The position numbers and the translations under genes are program-made. This document shows, piece after piece, positions 6,083-14,588 of a stretch of DNA of 17,903 nucleotides. Source of the DNA: Hyphomonas sp. GTDB taxonomy: Bacteria; Pseudomonadota; Alphaproteobacteria; Caulobacterales; Hyphomonadaceae. The stretch is from assembly GCA_024743015.1 (NCBI GenBank), contig JANSXJ010000029.1, positions 1-17,903 of the forward strand, read 5' to 3'. The notes beneath the pieces were generated by a model that was not told the DNA's origin, did no database searches, and worked only from the letters and a program-made list of their open reading frames with translations. Position 1 is the first letter of the stretch, and each line of letters starts with the position of its first letter.

Positions 6083-8374
6083 TTAGAAATCTACCGACAG
6101 AGACGCCGTCACGGTGGAGGGTGCGCCGTAGAATGCTGAATAAGCGCTATCCACGCCGAGTTGGCTTGGAGTTACAAAATTATACGCAGCGACCCGGTAT
6201 TCTTCGTCGGTTAGATTGCGGCCGTGTAGACCAAGACGATACTTCTCGCTTGGCGACGTCCAGACAATGCTGAGGTCTGCGAGCGTGTATGCATCCGGAT
6301 CAAGCGCCGGACCGCCATTCGGGAACAACACATTGGTCCCCGCGTCAAAGCCTGGATTTGCGACATTAAACAGGAAGTACTCGTCGCGATAGGACAATGC
6401 GCCGGTAATGGACAGCTCACCATTCTGACCGAGATCATTGGTATAATTCAGAGACACCTGACCTTGTAATTCAGGTGTATTCTGAGTCTCAAACTGATTG
6501 GCGATATTTGTTCCCGCAGAGAGGATCTCGGTGATCTCGGCGTCGATAATGCCGAGGTTCCCGGACAGCGTAAACAGGTCGTTTATGAACCAGGTCCCTT
6601 CCAGCTCGAAGCCGGTATATTCCGATGCGCCCGCATTGAAGACGGAAGAGACAAATGTGTCGTTCACGCCATCATTGTCGGAGTCCGCGCCGCTTTGAAC
6701 GGTAATCTGCTGGTCGGTATACTCGGCAAAGAAGATCGCTGCATTCAGGTTCAGGGCATTGTCAAAGAACGACCCTTTGGCCCCGATCTCATAACTATCG
6801 ACGAATTCTGGTCCGAACCCTTCCTGCGACAGACCCAGCGGATCAAGGTCGGCGCGGGCGCGAGGGTCGAAACCGCCCGCTTTGAAGCCTTGAGCATAAG
6901 TTGCATACAGATTGAGGTTTTCGTTCGGCTTGTAGGACAAAGAGACTCGCGGCGTGAATTCCTCATCCGAACGCGTGAGATTTTGGAAATCCGTCTGCGT
7001 CACGAAGAATACTGAACTTGTATTGCTGGGGTCGAACGCGCCCGACCCAAGCCCCAACCAGAGGTCGCGCTGGACGTCTGCAGTTGTCTCGTCCTTGGTG
7101 TAGCGCCCGCCAACCGTCAACGCCCATTGCTCATCAAAGTCGTAGGTGAAGTCACCATAGACGGAGAAGTTCTCTTTTTGCTGATCTCCGGCCTGATAAA
7201 CGGTCAGCCCGAGCCCCCCAAGAATGACGTCGAATGCGCCACTGGCATTGCCATCGAGATAGTAGATACCGGCAACCCCGTTGAGGCGATCTCCGCTATA
7301 CAGGAGTTGGAATTCCTGGCTGAATTGATCATCCATATAGACGGCGGGCACATCAAAGTCTGGTTGTGGCAAGGCGTCAAAATCGATCGGCGTGGTCGTT
7401 TCACCTTCGCGATACGCCGTGATCGATTTCAGCGTTACCGCATCATTCACGGTCCATTCGCCGGTCAGAGAATAGCCCTCTGTCTCGACTGAATTATCGT
7501 CGCCCAATCCGGCGCGCGTGTCGAAAACATTGGACGTGACCGGAAGCGTACCGTCAGCGCTCGGGAGCAAGCGGTGTCCATGCTTTGCGTTGGAATCGTC
7601 TTCGGAGCGATCGTAGGATGCGCGGAAGAACAGGTTCGCAGCAGGCGCCCATTCCGCGCTTACGCGATAGGCGAGCACGTCTTTGTCATAGTGTTCCGCA
7701 CCTGTGTTGAGATTGGTTCCGTATCCGTCACGTGTGTATTTTGCGACAGCGCCGCTCACAGCAAACGTGTCGCTGAGAGGGGTGGATCCAGAGACGATCA
7801 GGTCGGCTTGATTGAAGGTTCCGATATTTACTTTTGCCTTCAGGTCCGGCTCGTCTCCGATGCGGCTTGTTACATATTTGATCGCCCCACCGATCGTGTT
7901 GCGCCCGTATAGTGTTCCTTGAGGGCCGCGCAGGACTTCGATGCGATCGATGTCAAAAATATCGAGGATCGCGCCTTGCGGACGGGCAATGTAGACATCG
8001 TCCACATAAAGCCCAACGCCTGGTTCAAACCCCCAAAGAGGATCTTGCTGGCCAACGCCGCGAATAAACGCGATGAGGGTTGAATTGGATCCGCGCGCGA
8101 CTTCGATTGTTGCGTTCGGTGTAGAGCGCTGGATCGAAGTGATATCGACGGCCCCTGTGACTTCAAGGTCTTCTGCGCTGAACGCTGAGACGGAAAGAGG
8201 GACATCAAGCGCGCTTTCTTCACGGCGCTGGGCTGTAACGGTTACGGTTCCGAACCGACGCGCTTCATCATCGCCAGTCTCAGCGTCTTGAGCCGACGCC
8301 AATCCATGTCCAAGGCTCAGCGCGAGCGTCGACGCCACACTCAGGTTCAATAGCTTCTTGACTGTATTAGACAT
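6083..8374 (-). CDS. TonB-dependent outer-membrane receptor
   Basis: The product is 763 aa, counted from the second of two tandem ATGs; GGGAGGA sits 5 nt before the ATG at 8374 but only 2 nt before the one at 8377. A Sec signal peptide ends near GLASA, followed by a TonB-box-like stretch FGTVTVTAQRR. The plug domain (about 50-170) contains the signatures FIRGVG, VGLYVDDVYI, RIEVLRGPQGTLYGRN and GGAIKYVTSR. The remainder is a 22-strand beta-barrel with typical motifs such as YKPNENLNLYATYAQGFKAGGF and a final SLSVDF ending in the C-terminal Phe needed for outer-membrane insertion. No STN signalling domain is present, so it is not an anti-sigma transducer. It is the first gene of the receptor-MFS-hydrolase operon, just downstream of an AraC-type regulator, which fits substrate-induced uptake of an organic nutrient rather than a siderophore. 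The ligand is unknown. Confidence 0.95.
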   Translation of the reverse strand: MSNTVKKLLNLSVASTLALSLGHGLASAQDAETGDDEARRFGTVTVTAQRREESALDVPLSVSAFSAEDLEVTGAVDITSIQRSTPNATIEVARGSNSTLIAFIRGVGQQDPLWGFEPGVGLYVDDVYIARPQGAILDIFDIDRIEVLRGPQGTLYGRNTIGGAIKYVTSRIGDEPDLKAKVNIGTFNQADLIVSGSTPLSDTFAVSGAVAKYTRDGYGTNLNTGAEHYDKDVLAYRVSAEWAPAANLFFRASYDRSEDDSNAKHGHRLLPSADGTLPVTSNVFDTRAGLGDDNSVETEGYSLTGEWTVNDAVTLKSITAYREGETTTPIDFDALPQPDFDVPAVYMDDQFSQEFQLLYSGDRLNGVAGIYYLDGNASGAFDVILGGLGLTVYQAGDQQKENFSVYGDFTYDFDEQWALTVGGRYTKDETTADVQRDLWLGLGSGAFDPSNTSSVFFVTQTDFQNLTRSDEEFTPRVSLSYKPNENLNLYATYAQGFKAGGFDPRARADLDPLGLSQEGFGPEFVDSYEIGAKGSFFDNALNLNAAIFFAEYTDQQITVQSGADSDNDGVNDTFVSSVFNAGASEYTGFELEGTWFINDLFTLSGNLGIIDAEITEILSAGTNIANQFETQNTPELQGQVSLNYTNDLGQNGELSITGALSYRDEYFLFNVANPGFDAGTNVLFPNGGPALDPDAYTLADLSIVWTSPSEKYRLGLHGRNLTDEEYRVAAYNFVTPSQLGVDSAYSAFYGAPSTVTASLSVDF

Positions 8375-8378
8375 CATA

Positions 8379-8385
8379 TCCTCCC
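8379..8385 (-). promoter_or_regulatory. Ribosome binding site of the TonB receptor gene
   Basis: GGGAGGA on the minus strand is a near-perfect Shine-Dalgarno sequence. Its spacing favours the second ATG (8374). The 95-base gap 8378-8472 must also hold the operon promoter, but no clear -35/-10 pair was found. Confidence 0.7.
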
Positions 8386-8472
8386 GGGGAATAGTTCTTT
8401 TATGAGACCACTAGGGATTAGGAGCGCACATCGCCTATGACCCAATAGCTTTTGCGGAGTGAACACTTTCGC

Positions 8473-9591
8473 TCAAACGCTTTCGGGCAGGCTTGCCTTT
8501 CTGCGGGCATACTGCGCAGGCGTTTCGCCTTTCAAGCGTTTGAATGCTCGATTGAACGCGCGGATATCGGAATAGTTCAGGACCTCACTCACGTGCGAGA
8601 CCGAGTGTCCTTTCTTCAGGAGTTTGGTGGCTTCCTCGATAAAGTGCAGGCTGAGCAATTCCCGGAAGCTTGTCCCTTCCTGTTGCAATCGACGTCGCAA
8701 CGTCGCAACGCTGACAGAAAGACGGTGAGCCACCAGGTCTTGTTGCGTAAAGCCATTGCGGATCAGGTCGAGTGCCATCGTTTTGTAGGTTTGATTCGCT
8801 GGAGCTGATCCGATTTGATCCAGATATGCGATCACGCGACTAAACACGCCTTCCGCGCTCAGATCGATTTCACTCGGCGGTGGCATGTGCGAGTGAGCGA
8901 GATCATGATCGAAGCATAGCTCATAACTTGTGTGTCCGAACGAAACCGGCACCGGCCAAAACTCCAGGTGTGATGGCAAGCTCCCAGCTTGAGGGCGCTT
9001 CACCACGACGCGGCGAAGCGCTGTCGCAGCCAAACCGTCACTCAGACTATCCAACAAGCACTGGACCTTGATCAAAACACATTCGCCGACAAAACAGACC
9101 ATCTCTGGATCGTCTTTCATCGTATACGGAAACGACGTGTCATCGATTATCAAAGAGACCGTTCGGTCCGTGGTCCGTACGGTATTGTAATGCTCTCCGT
9201 GCATCATGTTGAAGTATTGAGCGAGGTGATTCAGCGCTTCACTCAATGTCGTGGATCGCTTCATCTGAGAGGTGATAAAAGCTCCCGTTTCATAGGTGAG
9301 TTTTCGTTCAGACAGGTGTGCAGTGAGATCGTCGAGCTGGCGGGCGATTTCACCTTCGATCCGGAAGAAATCAGCCAACGCGACGGATGAGCTTGCCCGG
9401 AACTGCTGATCGCAAAGATGCTCATATCCAAGGCTCTTCAAGACCTTCAGCGTATTCACGCCAGAACGCTCTGCCTCATTCAGCAAAGATTCCAATTGGA
9501 GACCAGTGATAATTGACGCGCGCTTCAAGCGATAATCCGGCTTCTTCAGTTGGTTGGTAATAAACCCTCTTCCGCATTCTATCACAGCCAT
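8473..9591 (-). CDS. AraC-family transcriptional regulator with arabinose-binding-type N-terminal domain
   Basis: From the ATG at 9591 the product is 372 aa; an upstream in-frame ATG at 9672 would give 399 aa. The N-terminal two thirds match the Arabinose_bd-type (PF12625) ligand domain of the OruR/GbuR-like branch, beginning around RASIITGLQLESLL. The last 90 residues are the double helix-turn-helix of AraC regulators: TQQDLVAHRLSVSVATLRRRL for the first HTH (quoted at its core), and VSEVLNYSDIRAFNRAFKR then GETPAQYARR for the second. It lies upstream of, and on the same strand as, the TonB receptor operon, so it likely activates that operon when a substrate-derived ligand is present. The start is uncertain: 9591 has no clear ribosome binding site, while 9672 has a weak AAGAAAG and begins only 10 nt after the acs stop. 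Confidence 0.9.
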   Translation of the reverse strand: MAVIECGRGFITNQLKKPDYRLKRASIITGLQLESLLNEAERSGVNTLKVLKSLGYEHLCDQQFRASSSVALADFFRIEGEIARQLDDLTAHLSERKLTYETGAFITSQMKRSTTLSEALNHLAQYFNMMHGEHYNTVRTTDRTVSLIIDDTSFPYTMKDDPEMVCFVGECVLIKVQCLLDSLSDGLAATALRRVVVKRPQAGSLPSHLEFWPVPVSFGHTSYELCFDHDLAHSHMPPPSEIDLSAEGVFSRVIAYLDQIGSAPANQTYKTMALDLIRNGFTQQDLVAHRLSVSVATLRRRLQQEGTSFRELLSLHFIEEATKLLKKGHSVSHVSEVLNYSDIRAFNRAFKRLKGETPAQYARRKASLPESV

Positions 9592-9593
9592 TT

Positions 9594-9620
9594 CACAACT
9601 TATACAGGAGTAAGGTTGTG
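9594..9620. repeat. Imperfect inverted repeat at the AraC gene start
   Basis: CACAACTTA (9594-9602) and TAAGGTTGTG (9611-9620) are inverted copies with one bulged base and an 8-nt spacer. The repeat lies 2 nt upstream of the ATG at 9591. It could be an autoregulatory operator or a 5' RNA hairpin. If translation begins at 9672 it is simply coding sequence. Confidence 0.35.
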
Positions 9621-9682
9621 GATGTGTTCTTACCCGTCGCAGTCGCGGCGCACTGATGCACCCTTTTTCCATACGGTCTTTC

Positions 9683-11626
9683 TTACCTGTTCTGTCTGTT
9701 TTCGATGAGGTCCTGCACGACTTCGGGTTCGGCGAGGGTTGAGGTGTCGCCGAGATTGTCGAACTGGTTTTCGGCGATCTTGCGCAGGATGCGGCGCATG
9801 ATCTTGCCGGAGCGGGTCTTGGGCAGGCCGGGCGCGAACTGGATCAGGTCCGGGCTGGCAATCGGTCCGATCTCGGTGCGGACATGCTGGACGAGGGCCT
9901 TTTTCAGCTCATCATTGCCCTCGATGCCTGCCACAGGCGTGACATAGGCATAGATGCCCTGACCCTTGATATCGTGCGGATAGCCGACCACAGCGGCCTC
10001 GGCGACCGCGTCATGCGCGACCAGCGAGCTCTCCACTTCCGCTGTGCCCATCCGGTGGCCGGAGACATTGATCACATCATCGACCCGGCCGGTAATCCAG
10101 TAGAACCCGTCTTCATCTCTGCGGCAGCCATCGCCGGTGAAATAATTGCCGGGATAGGTCGAGAAATACGTGTCGATAAAGCGCTGATGGTCACCATAGA
10201 CAGTGCGCATCTGGCCAGGCCAGCTTGCCGTAATGATCAGATTGCCTTCCGTTGCCCCGGTCAGCTCTGCGCCTTCGGCATCGACCAGTTTCGGCTCGAT
10301 GCCGAAGAAGGGATGGCTGGCCGCCCCCGGTTTCTGATCCGTGGCCCCGGGCAGCGGTACCATCATGCAGGCCCCGGTCTCGGTCTGCCAATAGGTATCG
10401 ACGATCGGGCAGCGTTCCTCGCCAACCGTCTTGTAATACCATTCCCAGGCTTCCGGATTGATCGGCTCGCCGACAGATCCGAGCAGGCGCAAGCTTGAGC
10501 GAGAGGTTGATTTGACCGGCCCCTCGCCTTCACGCATCAGGGCGCGGATGGCCGTCGGGGCGGTATAGAAAATCGTCACACTATGCTTGTCGCAGGCCTG
10601 CCAGAAGCGGGAGGCATCCGGATAGGTCGGCACGCCTTCGAACATCATGCTGGTCGCCCCGTTCGCCAGAGGACCATAGACAATGTAGCTATGCCCGGTG
10701 ACCCAGCCGACATCGGCCGAGCACCAGTACACATCGTCTTCCTTCAGGTCGAAGACATATTCATGGGTCATCGAGGCCCAGACCAGATAGCCGCCGGTTG
10801 TGTGCAGCACGCCTTTCGGTTTGCCGGTCGAACCAGAGGTGTAGAGGATGAAGAGCGGGTCTTCGGCATTCATCGGCTCGGGCGGGCACTCGGCGCTGAC
10901 ATCGGCGCCGGCCTCATGCAGCCAGATGTCCCGGCCTTCCGTCATGTTCACAGGATTACCGGTGCGGCGCACCACGAGGACTTTCTCGACCATGCCGCCG
11001 GCGAGGTCACAGGCCGCATCGGCATTCTTCTTCAGCGGCACGATCCGGCCGCCGCGCACGCCTTCATCCGCGGTGATCATGAACTGGCTGTCGCAGTCTG
11101 TAATGCGTCCAGCCAGCGCCTCTGGGCTGAAGCCGCCAAACACGATCGAGTGGACCGCCCCGATCCGGGCACAGGCCAGCATCGCATAGGCCGCTTCCAG
11201 GATCATCGGCATATAGATCGTCACCCGGTCACCTTTCCTGACGCCCATATCCTTGAGGACATTGGCGAACCGGCAGACCGCGCCGTGCAGCTGCTTATAG
11301 GTCACTGTCGCATCATCAGAAGGATCATCGCCCTCCCAGATCAGCGCCACCTTGTCACCGCGGGTCGCGAGATGGCGATCAATGCAATTGACCGAGACAT
11401 TAAGCTCACCATCGCTGAACCATTTTACATGCAGGTCCGACTTGTCCCAGCTGACATCCTTCACAATCGTATAAGGCTTAGACCAGTCGAGCCGCTTGCC
11501 CTGCTCGCCCCAGAACGCTTCAGGATCCGCAATCGAAGCAGCATACATCTCGCGATACCGCTCCGGCGTCAGATTAGCCCGAGACGCAAAATCAGAAGGG
11601 ACGGGATAGATGGCGGTTTCACTCAT
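9683..11626 (-). CDS. acs: Acetyl-CoA synthetase (AMP-forming)
   Basis: The product is 647 aa, the usual length for Acs. It activates acetate to acetyl-CoA through acetyl-AMP in the cytoplasm. The ATP-binding loop [11 protein letters not shown] is at about 262-272. The acetate pocket residues are conserved (Val309-Thr310 in GWVTGHSY, Trp413 in YWQTETG), which favours acetate over longer acids. The hinge/adenylation motif YFTGDG and the block [15 protein letters not shown] lie at about 495-527. [11 protein letters not shown] carries Lys608, the catalytic lysine that is controlled by reversible acetylation in this family. The ATG at 11626 has GGAG 7 nt upstream. It sits 98 nt after ccoS on the same strand, so it may be read through from the cbb3 operon or have its own promoter; I see no strong promoter or terminator in that gap. 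Confidence 0.97.
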   Translation of the reverse strand: MSETAIYPVPSDFASRANLTPERYREMYAASIADPEAFWGEQGKRLDWSKPYTIVKDVSWDKSDLHVKWFSDGELNVSVNCIDRHLATRGDKVALIWEGDDPSDDATVTYKQLHGAVCRFANVLKDMGVRKGDRVTIYMPMILEAAYAMLACARIGAVHSIVFGGFSPEALAGRITDCDSQFMITADEGVRGGRIVPLKKNADAACDLAGGMVEKVLVVRRTGNPVNMTEGRDIWLHEAGADVSAECPPEPMNAEDPLFILYTSGSTGKPKGVLHTTGGYLVWASMTHEYVFDLKEDDVYWCSADVGWVTGHSYIVYGPLANGATSMMFEGVPTYPDASRFWQACDKHSVTIFYTAPTAIRALMREGEGPVKSTSRSSLRLLGSVGEPINPEAWEWYYKTVGEERCPIVDTYWQTETGACMMVPLPGATDQKPGAASHPFFGIEPKLVDAEGAELTGATEGNLIITASWPGQMRTVYGDHQRFIDTYFSTYPGNYFTGDGCRRDEDGFYWITGRVDDVINVSGHRMGTAEVESSLVAHDAVAEAAVVGYPHDIKGQGIYAYVTPVAGIEGNDELKKALVQHVRTEIGPIASPDLIQFAPGLPKTRSGKIMRRILRKIAENQFDNLGDTSTLAEPEVVQDLIENRQNR

Positions 11627-11724
11627 ACCAAGGCTCCATTGAACTGGCTCGAACTCTTCCTGTCACAATGCGGATTTGTCTGGCGAGGTAAAGTCTGACC
11701 CTACGCCAAAACAGACCGGGTTCA

Positions 11725-11874
11725 CTAAAGCGGCGTATCGTCGTCTTCGAGAATGCGGTGCGCCGCCCCGTCCAGGTCTTCATACTGATCGGAATTCACC
11801 GACCAGAGAAAGGCGACCAGCCCAAGCGCGCCAAGCCCGAGCGCGACCGGTATGAGATAGACAATGATATCCAT
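11725..11874 (-). CDS. ccoS: cbb3-type cytochrome oxidase assembly protein CcoS
   Basis: A short 49-aa gene read directly from the minus strand. Its ATG at 11874 immediately follows the ccoI stop codon (TAGATG), and it ends in TAG at 11725. The protein starts MDIIVYLIPVALGLG, runs through one transmembrane helix to FLWSV, then has a short acidic tail with YEDLDGAAHRIL and DDD. The pattern of one helix, a W/F-x-W-x-V-like helix end, a short QYEDLDGAA-type stretch and an acidic tail is typical of CcoS/FixS. In the family, CcoS is needed for insertion of haem and copper cofactors into the CcoN subunit. Its position at the end of ccoGHI is exactly the canonical order, making the call strong despite the small size. 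Confidence 0.93.
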   Translation of the reverse strand: MDIIVYLIPVALGLGALGLVAFLWSVNSDQYEDLDGAAHRILEDDDTPL

Positions 11875-14082
11875 CTAGGACTGCCCCCAATTCATGCGCA
11901 ATGCATTGAGAGTCACGATAAGCGAAGAGGCAGACATGGCAATCGCCGCGATCAGGGGCGTGACGTGACCGGTCACCGCAATCGGCACGGCAATCATGTT
12001 ATAGGCAGCCGCCAGGCCAAAATTCTGGAGCATCACCTGCTTCGTCCGCTTGGCGACATTCAGCACCGTCACAATCGACGAAAGTCCACCTGCATAAACC
12101 GCATCCGAAGCCGATTGCGAGACGTCCATCGCTCCGCCCGGCGCCAGCGAGGCATGAGCCATGGCGAGCGCGCCTGCATCGTTGAGGCCGTCTCCGACCA
12201 TCAGTACCTTTTTTCCACGTTCGCTGAGGGTCGTCAGGCGATCAACCTTGTCCTGCGGAGAAACTTGGGCGTGCCAGATGGAAACGCCTGTTCGTCCAGC
12301 AACTTTGCGCACTGAATCCGGTGTATCGCCGGAGAGGATTTCGGTCTCCAATTGGCGCGCCCGGAGGTCTGCAAAGACCTCGCTCGCATCTGACTGGAGT
12401 TGATCCTGAAACATAAACTGGACGGGTTCGGTATCATCTCCGGCGAACCAGAGCGTTGGCCCGTCAGTCGCAGCGGAGGTCTGCACTCCGACCCATTCAG
12501 CGGAGCCCAGGCGGTACGTGCGCCCATCAACAACACCCTCAACCCCGAGGCCGGGCATTTCCTTGATCTCGTCGGCGATCGGACCCGCCCCTTCGGCTTC
12601 GACAATGGCACGGGATAACGGGTGGCGACTGGCTCGTGCGAGGCGAGCCGCGAGACCAAGTTCATCTCCATGCACCGAGACAAGGGACGGTGTTCCGAGC
12701 GTCAGTGTACCCGTCTTGTCGAAGACCAAATGATCAATGTCTGCAAACCGCTCCAACGCGTCGCCGGATCTGAGATAGACCCCTTTGCGGAAAAGACGTC
12801 CTGACGCCACGACTTGCGCCACCGGCGCTGCAAGCGCAAGCGCACATGGACAGGTAATGATCAGGGTCGCCACAGCGACCATGATCGCGTCCCGAACATC
12901 GGCGCCGAGCAACAACCATGCGACCAAAGTAATGGCGGCTGTCGTATGAACGAAAGGCACATAAAGCGACACGGCCTTGTCGGCGATCCGGCGATACCGG
13001 GCGCGCTTCTGCTCACCTGCTTCGAGCATCTGAGCGATATCGGCGAGCAGGGAATCGGAGGTGCTACCGAGGGCCTCACCCGTGATTGGCTGATCCAGGT
13101 TCACCGTTCCAGCATAAAGCGTTTCGCCCGTCTGGATCTGTCGCGGCAGGGATTCTCCCGTCACCAGGCTTTCATCAACTGTGCTGGTACCCGACGCGAT
13201 CTTGAGATCGATCACCGCCCGCTCGCCTGCAGCAAGAAGAATTGTGTCACCGCGACGAACGTCTTCCGCACGCACGCTTTCCACAGACTGATCCGCGCCG
13301 AGGCGATTGACGGAGCGATTCTGCAGAGCGGCAAGATCATGCGCCGCCGCATGCGCCTGCCGCCGCAGCCGCGCGTCCAGAAAACGCCCGATCAGCAGGA
13401 AGAAGAGCAGCATTACACTGGCGTCGAAATAAGCGTGATCGCCCTTCGCTGCGGTTTCCCAGACGCTCACGCCGAAGGCCAGAGTCAGGGCCAGCGAAAT
13501 TGGTACATCCATGTTTGCGCGGCCATGCTTCAGCACAGACCAGGCCGACTGGAAGAAATGACGGCCGCTAAAAATCAGGACGGGAAAAGCGATCAGTCCG
13601 GAAATGGCGTGCAAGGCGGTACGCGTGTCGCCGCCCATCTCGCCGTGGCCGCCCCAGACCGAGACGGAGAGCAACATGATATTGGCAAGCGCAAACGCCG
13701 CGACGCCCATGGAGATCAGCAAAGCGCGTTCTTCGCGCTTGGCGGCTTTTTCGGACCCATCCTCGGAATAGGCTGAGACGCCATAGCCGAGCTGGGTCAC
13801 GCGCTCGACGATCGTGTTGGCACCAACGGGACCTCGCCACACGGTTTTCAGCTTTCCGTTCGAGAGGTTCATACGAACCTGCTCGACGCCGGGAACACCG
13901 CCGACTGCGCTTTCTATCTTTGACAGGCAGCCTCCACATTTGGCCCCGCGCACCGAGAGGGTCAGGACGGATTTGCCGTCCCTGGTTTGAACGAACGCGC
14001 TATAATCGCCACCTGCCGAGCGACTTGGAGGCTCCAGTCCAGACGGACATCCAATCGGTCCGGAGAAGACCGTGTCGGTCAT
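11875..14082 (-). CDS. ccoI: Copper-transporting P1B-type ATPase of cbb3 oxidase assembly, CcoI/FixI
   Basis: The 735-aa inner-membrane ATPase moves copper for assembly of the CcoN binuclear centre. It has an N-terminal heavy-metal-associated domain with the CGGC metal site (Cys49, Cys52) and an additional upstream Cys12. Eight transmembrane segments are expected. The ion-binding motif CPC is at 411-413, the phosphorylated Asp455 is in DKTGTL, the class-specific HP is at 487-488, and the hinge motif GDGLND is at 630-635. A TGES-like actuator motif appears as VTGESLP near 307-313. The start codon overlaps the ccoH stop by 4 nt (ATGA), and its TAG stop abuts ccoS. Motifs alone would also fit a general copper exporter such as CopA; the position between ccoH and ccoS decides for CcoI. 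Confidence 0.95.
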   Translation of the reverse strand: MTDTVFSGPIGCPSGLEPPSRSAGGDYSAFVQTRDGKSVLTLSVRGAKCGGCLSKIESAVGGVPGVEQVRMNLSNGKLKTVWRGPVGANTIVERVTQLGYGVSAYSEDGSEKAAKREERALLISMGVAAFALANIMLLSVSVWGGHGEMGGDTRTALHAISGLIAFPVLIFSGRHFFQSAWSVLKHGRANMDVPISLALTLAFGVSVWETAAKGDHAYFDASVMLLFFLLIGRFLDARLRRQAHAAAHDLAALQNRSVNRLGADQSVESVRAEDVRRGDTILLAAGERAVIDLKIASGTSTVDESLVTGESLPRQIQTGETLYAGTVNLDQPITGEALGSTSDSLLADIAQMLEAGEQKRARYRRIADKAVSLYVPFVHTTAAITLVAWLLLGADVRDAIMVAVATLIITCPCALALAAPVAQVVASGRLFRKGVYLRSGDALERFADIDHLVFDKTGTLTLGTPSLVSVHGDELGLAARLARASRHPLSRAIVEAEGAGPIADEIKEMPGLGVEGVVDGRTYRLGSAEWVGVQTSAATDGPTLWFAGDDTEPVQFMFQDQLQSDASEVFADLRARQLETEILSGDTPDSVRKVAGRTGVSIWHAQVSPQDKVDRLTTLSERGKKVLMVGDGLNDAGALAMAHASLAPGGAMDVSQSASDAVYAGGLSSIVTVLNVAKRTKQVMLQNFGLAAAYNMIAVPIAVTGHVTPLIAAIAMSASSLIVTLNALRMNWGQS

Positions 14083-14588
14083 GGCACGACAATCGTTTTG
14101 GTGACATTGAACAGAACGGTCTCAGCATCCGTGTCCATGACATTGATCCGTAGCGCCCATTGACCGGGTGCCAGCGCGTCAATCTCGGCGACATATTCGC
14201 CATTTGCCCGCGCGCTGTAGATGACCGCCTGATCGGCGTCCTGCGTCGCGAAGCGACGAAGCTCGCCGATGACAACAAGATTCGACACGGGTGCACCGTC
14301 GCGATCGCGAAGGCGGAAGATCAACTCATCGTCCTGAAGGCCGGCTTCAGCTGTCCAGCCGAGCTCCGCCTGCGCCGCGCGCGCCGCCAGAGTCTCATTA
14401 TAGCTCAGGCCCTGAACGTAGGATTTCTTGACATCCTCTCCCGGAAAACTGGTGATGGCATGATAAAGGAAGACCCCATTCACAGCGAACATGACGCCAA
14501 AAAAGCCAAGCATAATCAGAAGGACATGCCAGCCTTTGAGTTCTCTATCGGAACGCTCGGACGCGGGAACAGCTTGAGCTTCAATCAT
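14079..14588 (-). CDS. ccoH: FixH/CcoH family protein of cbb3 oxidase assembly
   Basis: From the ATG at 14588 the product is 169 aa; a TTG one codon earlier is less likely. A single transmembrane helix spans about residues 20-44 (WHVLLIMLGFFGVMFAVNGV), followed by a periplasmic beta-rich domain of FixH type (PF05751), ending GQWALRINV and NVTKTIVV. In other bacteria CcoH interacts with and stabilises the cbb3 complex during assembly. The ATG shares one base with the ccoG stop (TGATG), and the gene overlaps ccoI by 4 nt, so ccoG-H-I are translationally coupled. Confidence 0.92.
   Translation of the reverse strand: MIEAQAVPASERSDRELKGWHVLLIMLGFFGVMFAVNGVFLYHAITSFPGEDVKKSYVQGLSYNETLAARAAQAELGWTAEAGLQDDELIFRLRDRDGAPVSNLVVIGELRRFATQDADQAVIYSARANGEYVAEIDALAPGQWALRINVMDTDAETVLFNVTKTIVVP

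Noticed and set aside
10583..11698. Long + strand open frame (371 codons) antisense to acs
   Set aside because: It lies wholly over a textbook acs gene, its translation is His/Arg/Asp-rich without domain signatures, and such frames are common opposite GC-rich genes.
11693..11716. GTCTG/CAGAC inverted repeat between acs and ccoS as a terminator
   Set aside because: Only 5 bp with a 14-nt loop and no T tract; chance occurrence is likely.
12814..13776. 320-codon + strand frame antisense to ccoI
   Set aside because: It is a shadow of the conserved P-type ATPase; its translation is low-complexity basic with no recognisable motif.
11875..14082. Copper ATPase as a general resistance exporter (CopA)
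   Set aside because: It sits between ccoH and ccoS with overlapping ends, which identifies it as CcoI.
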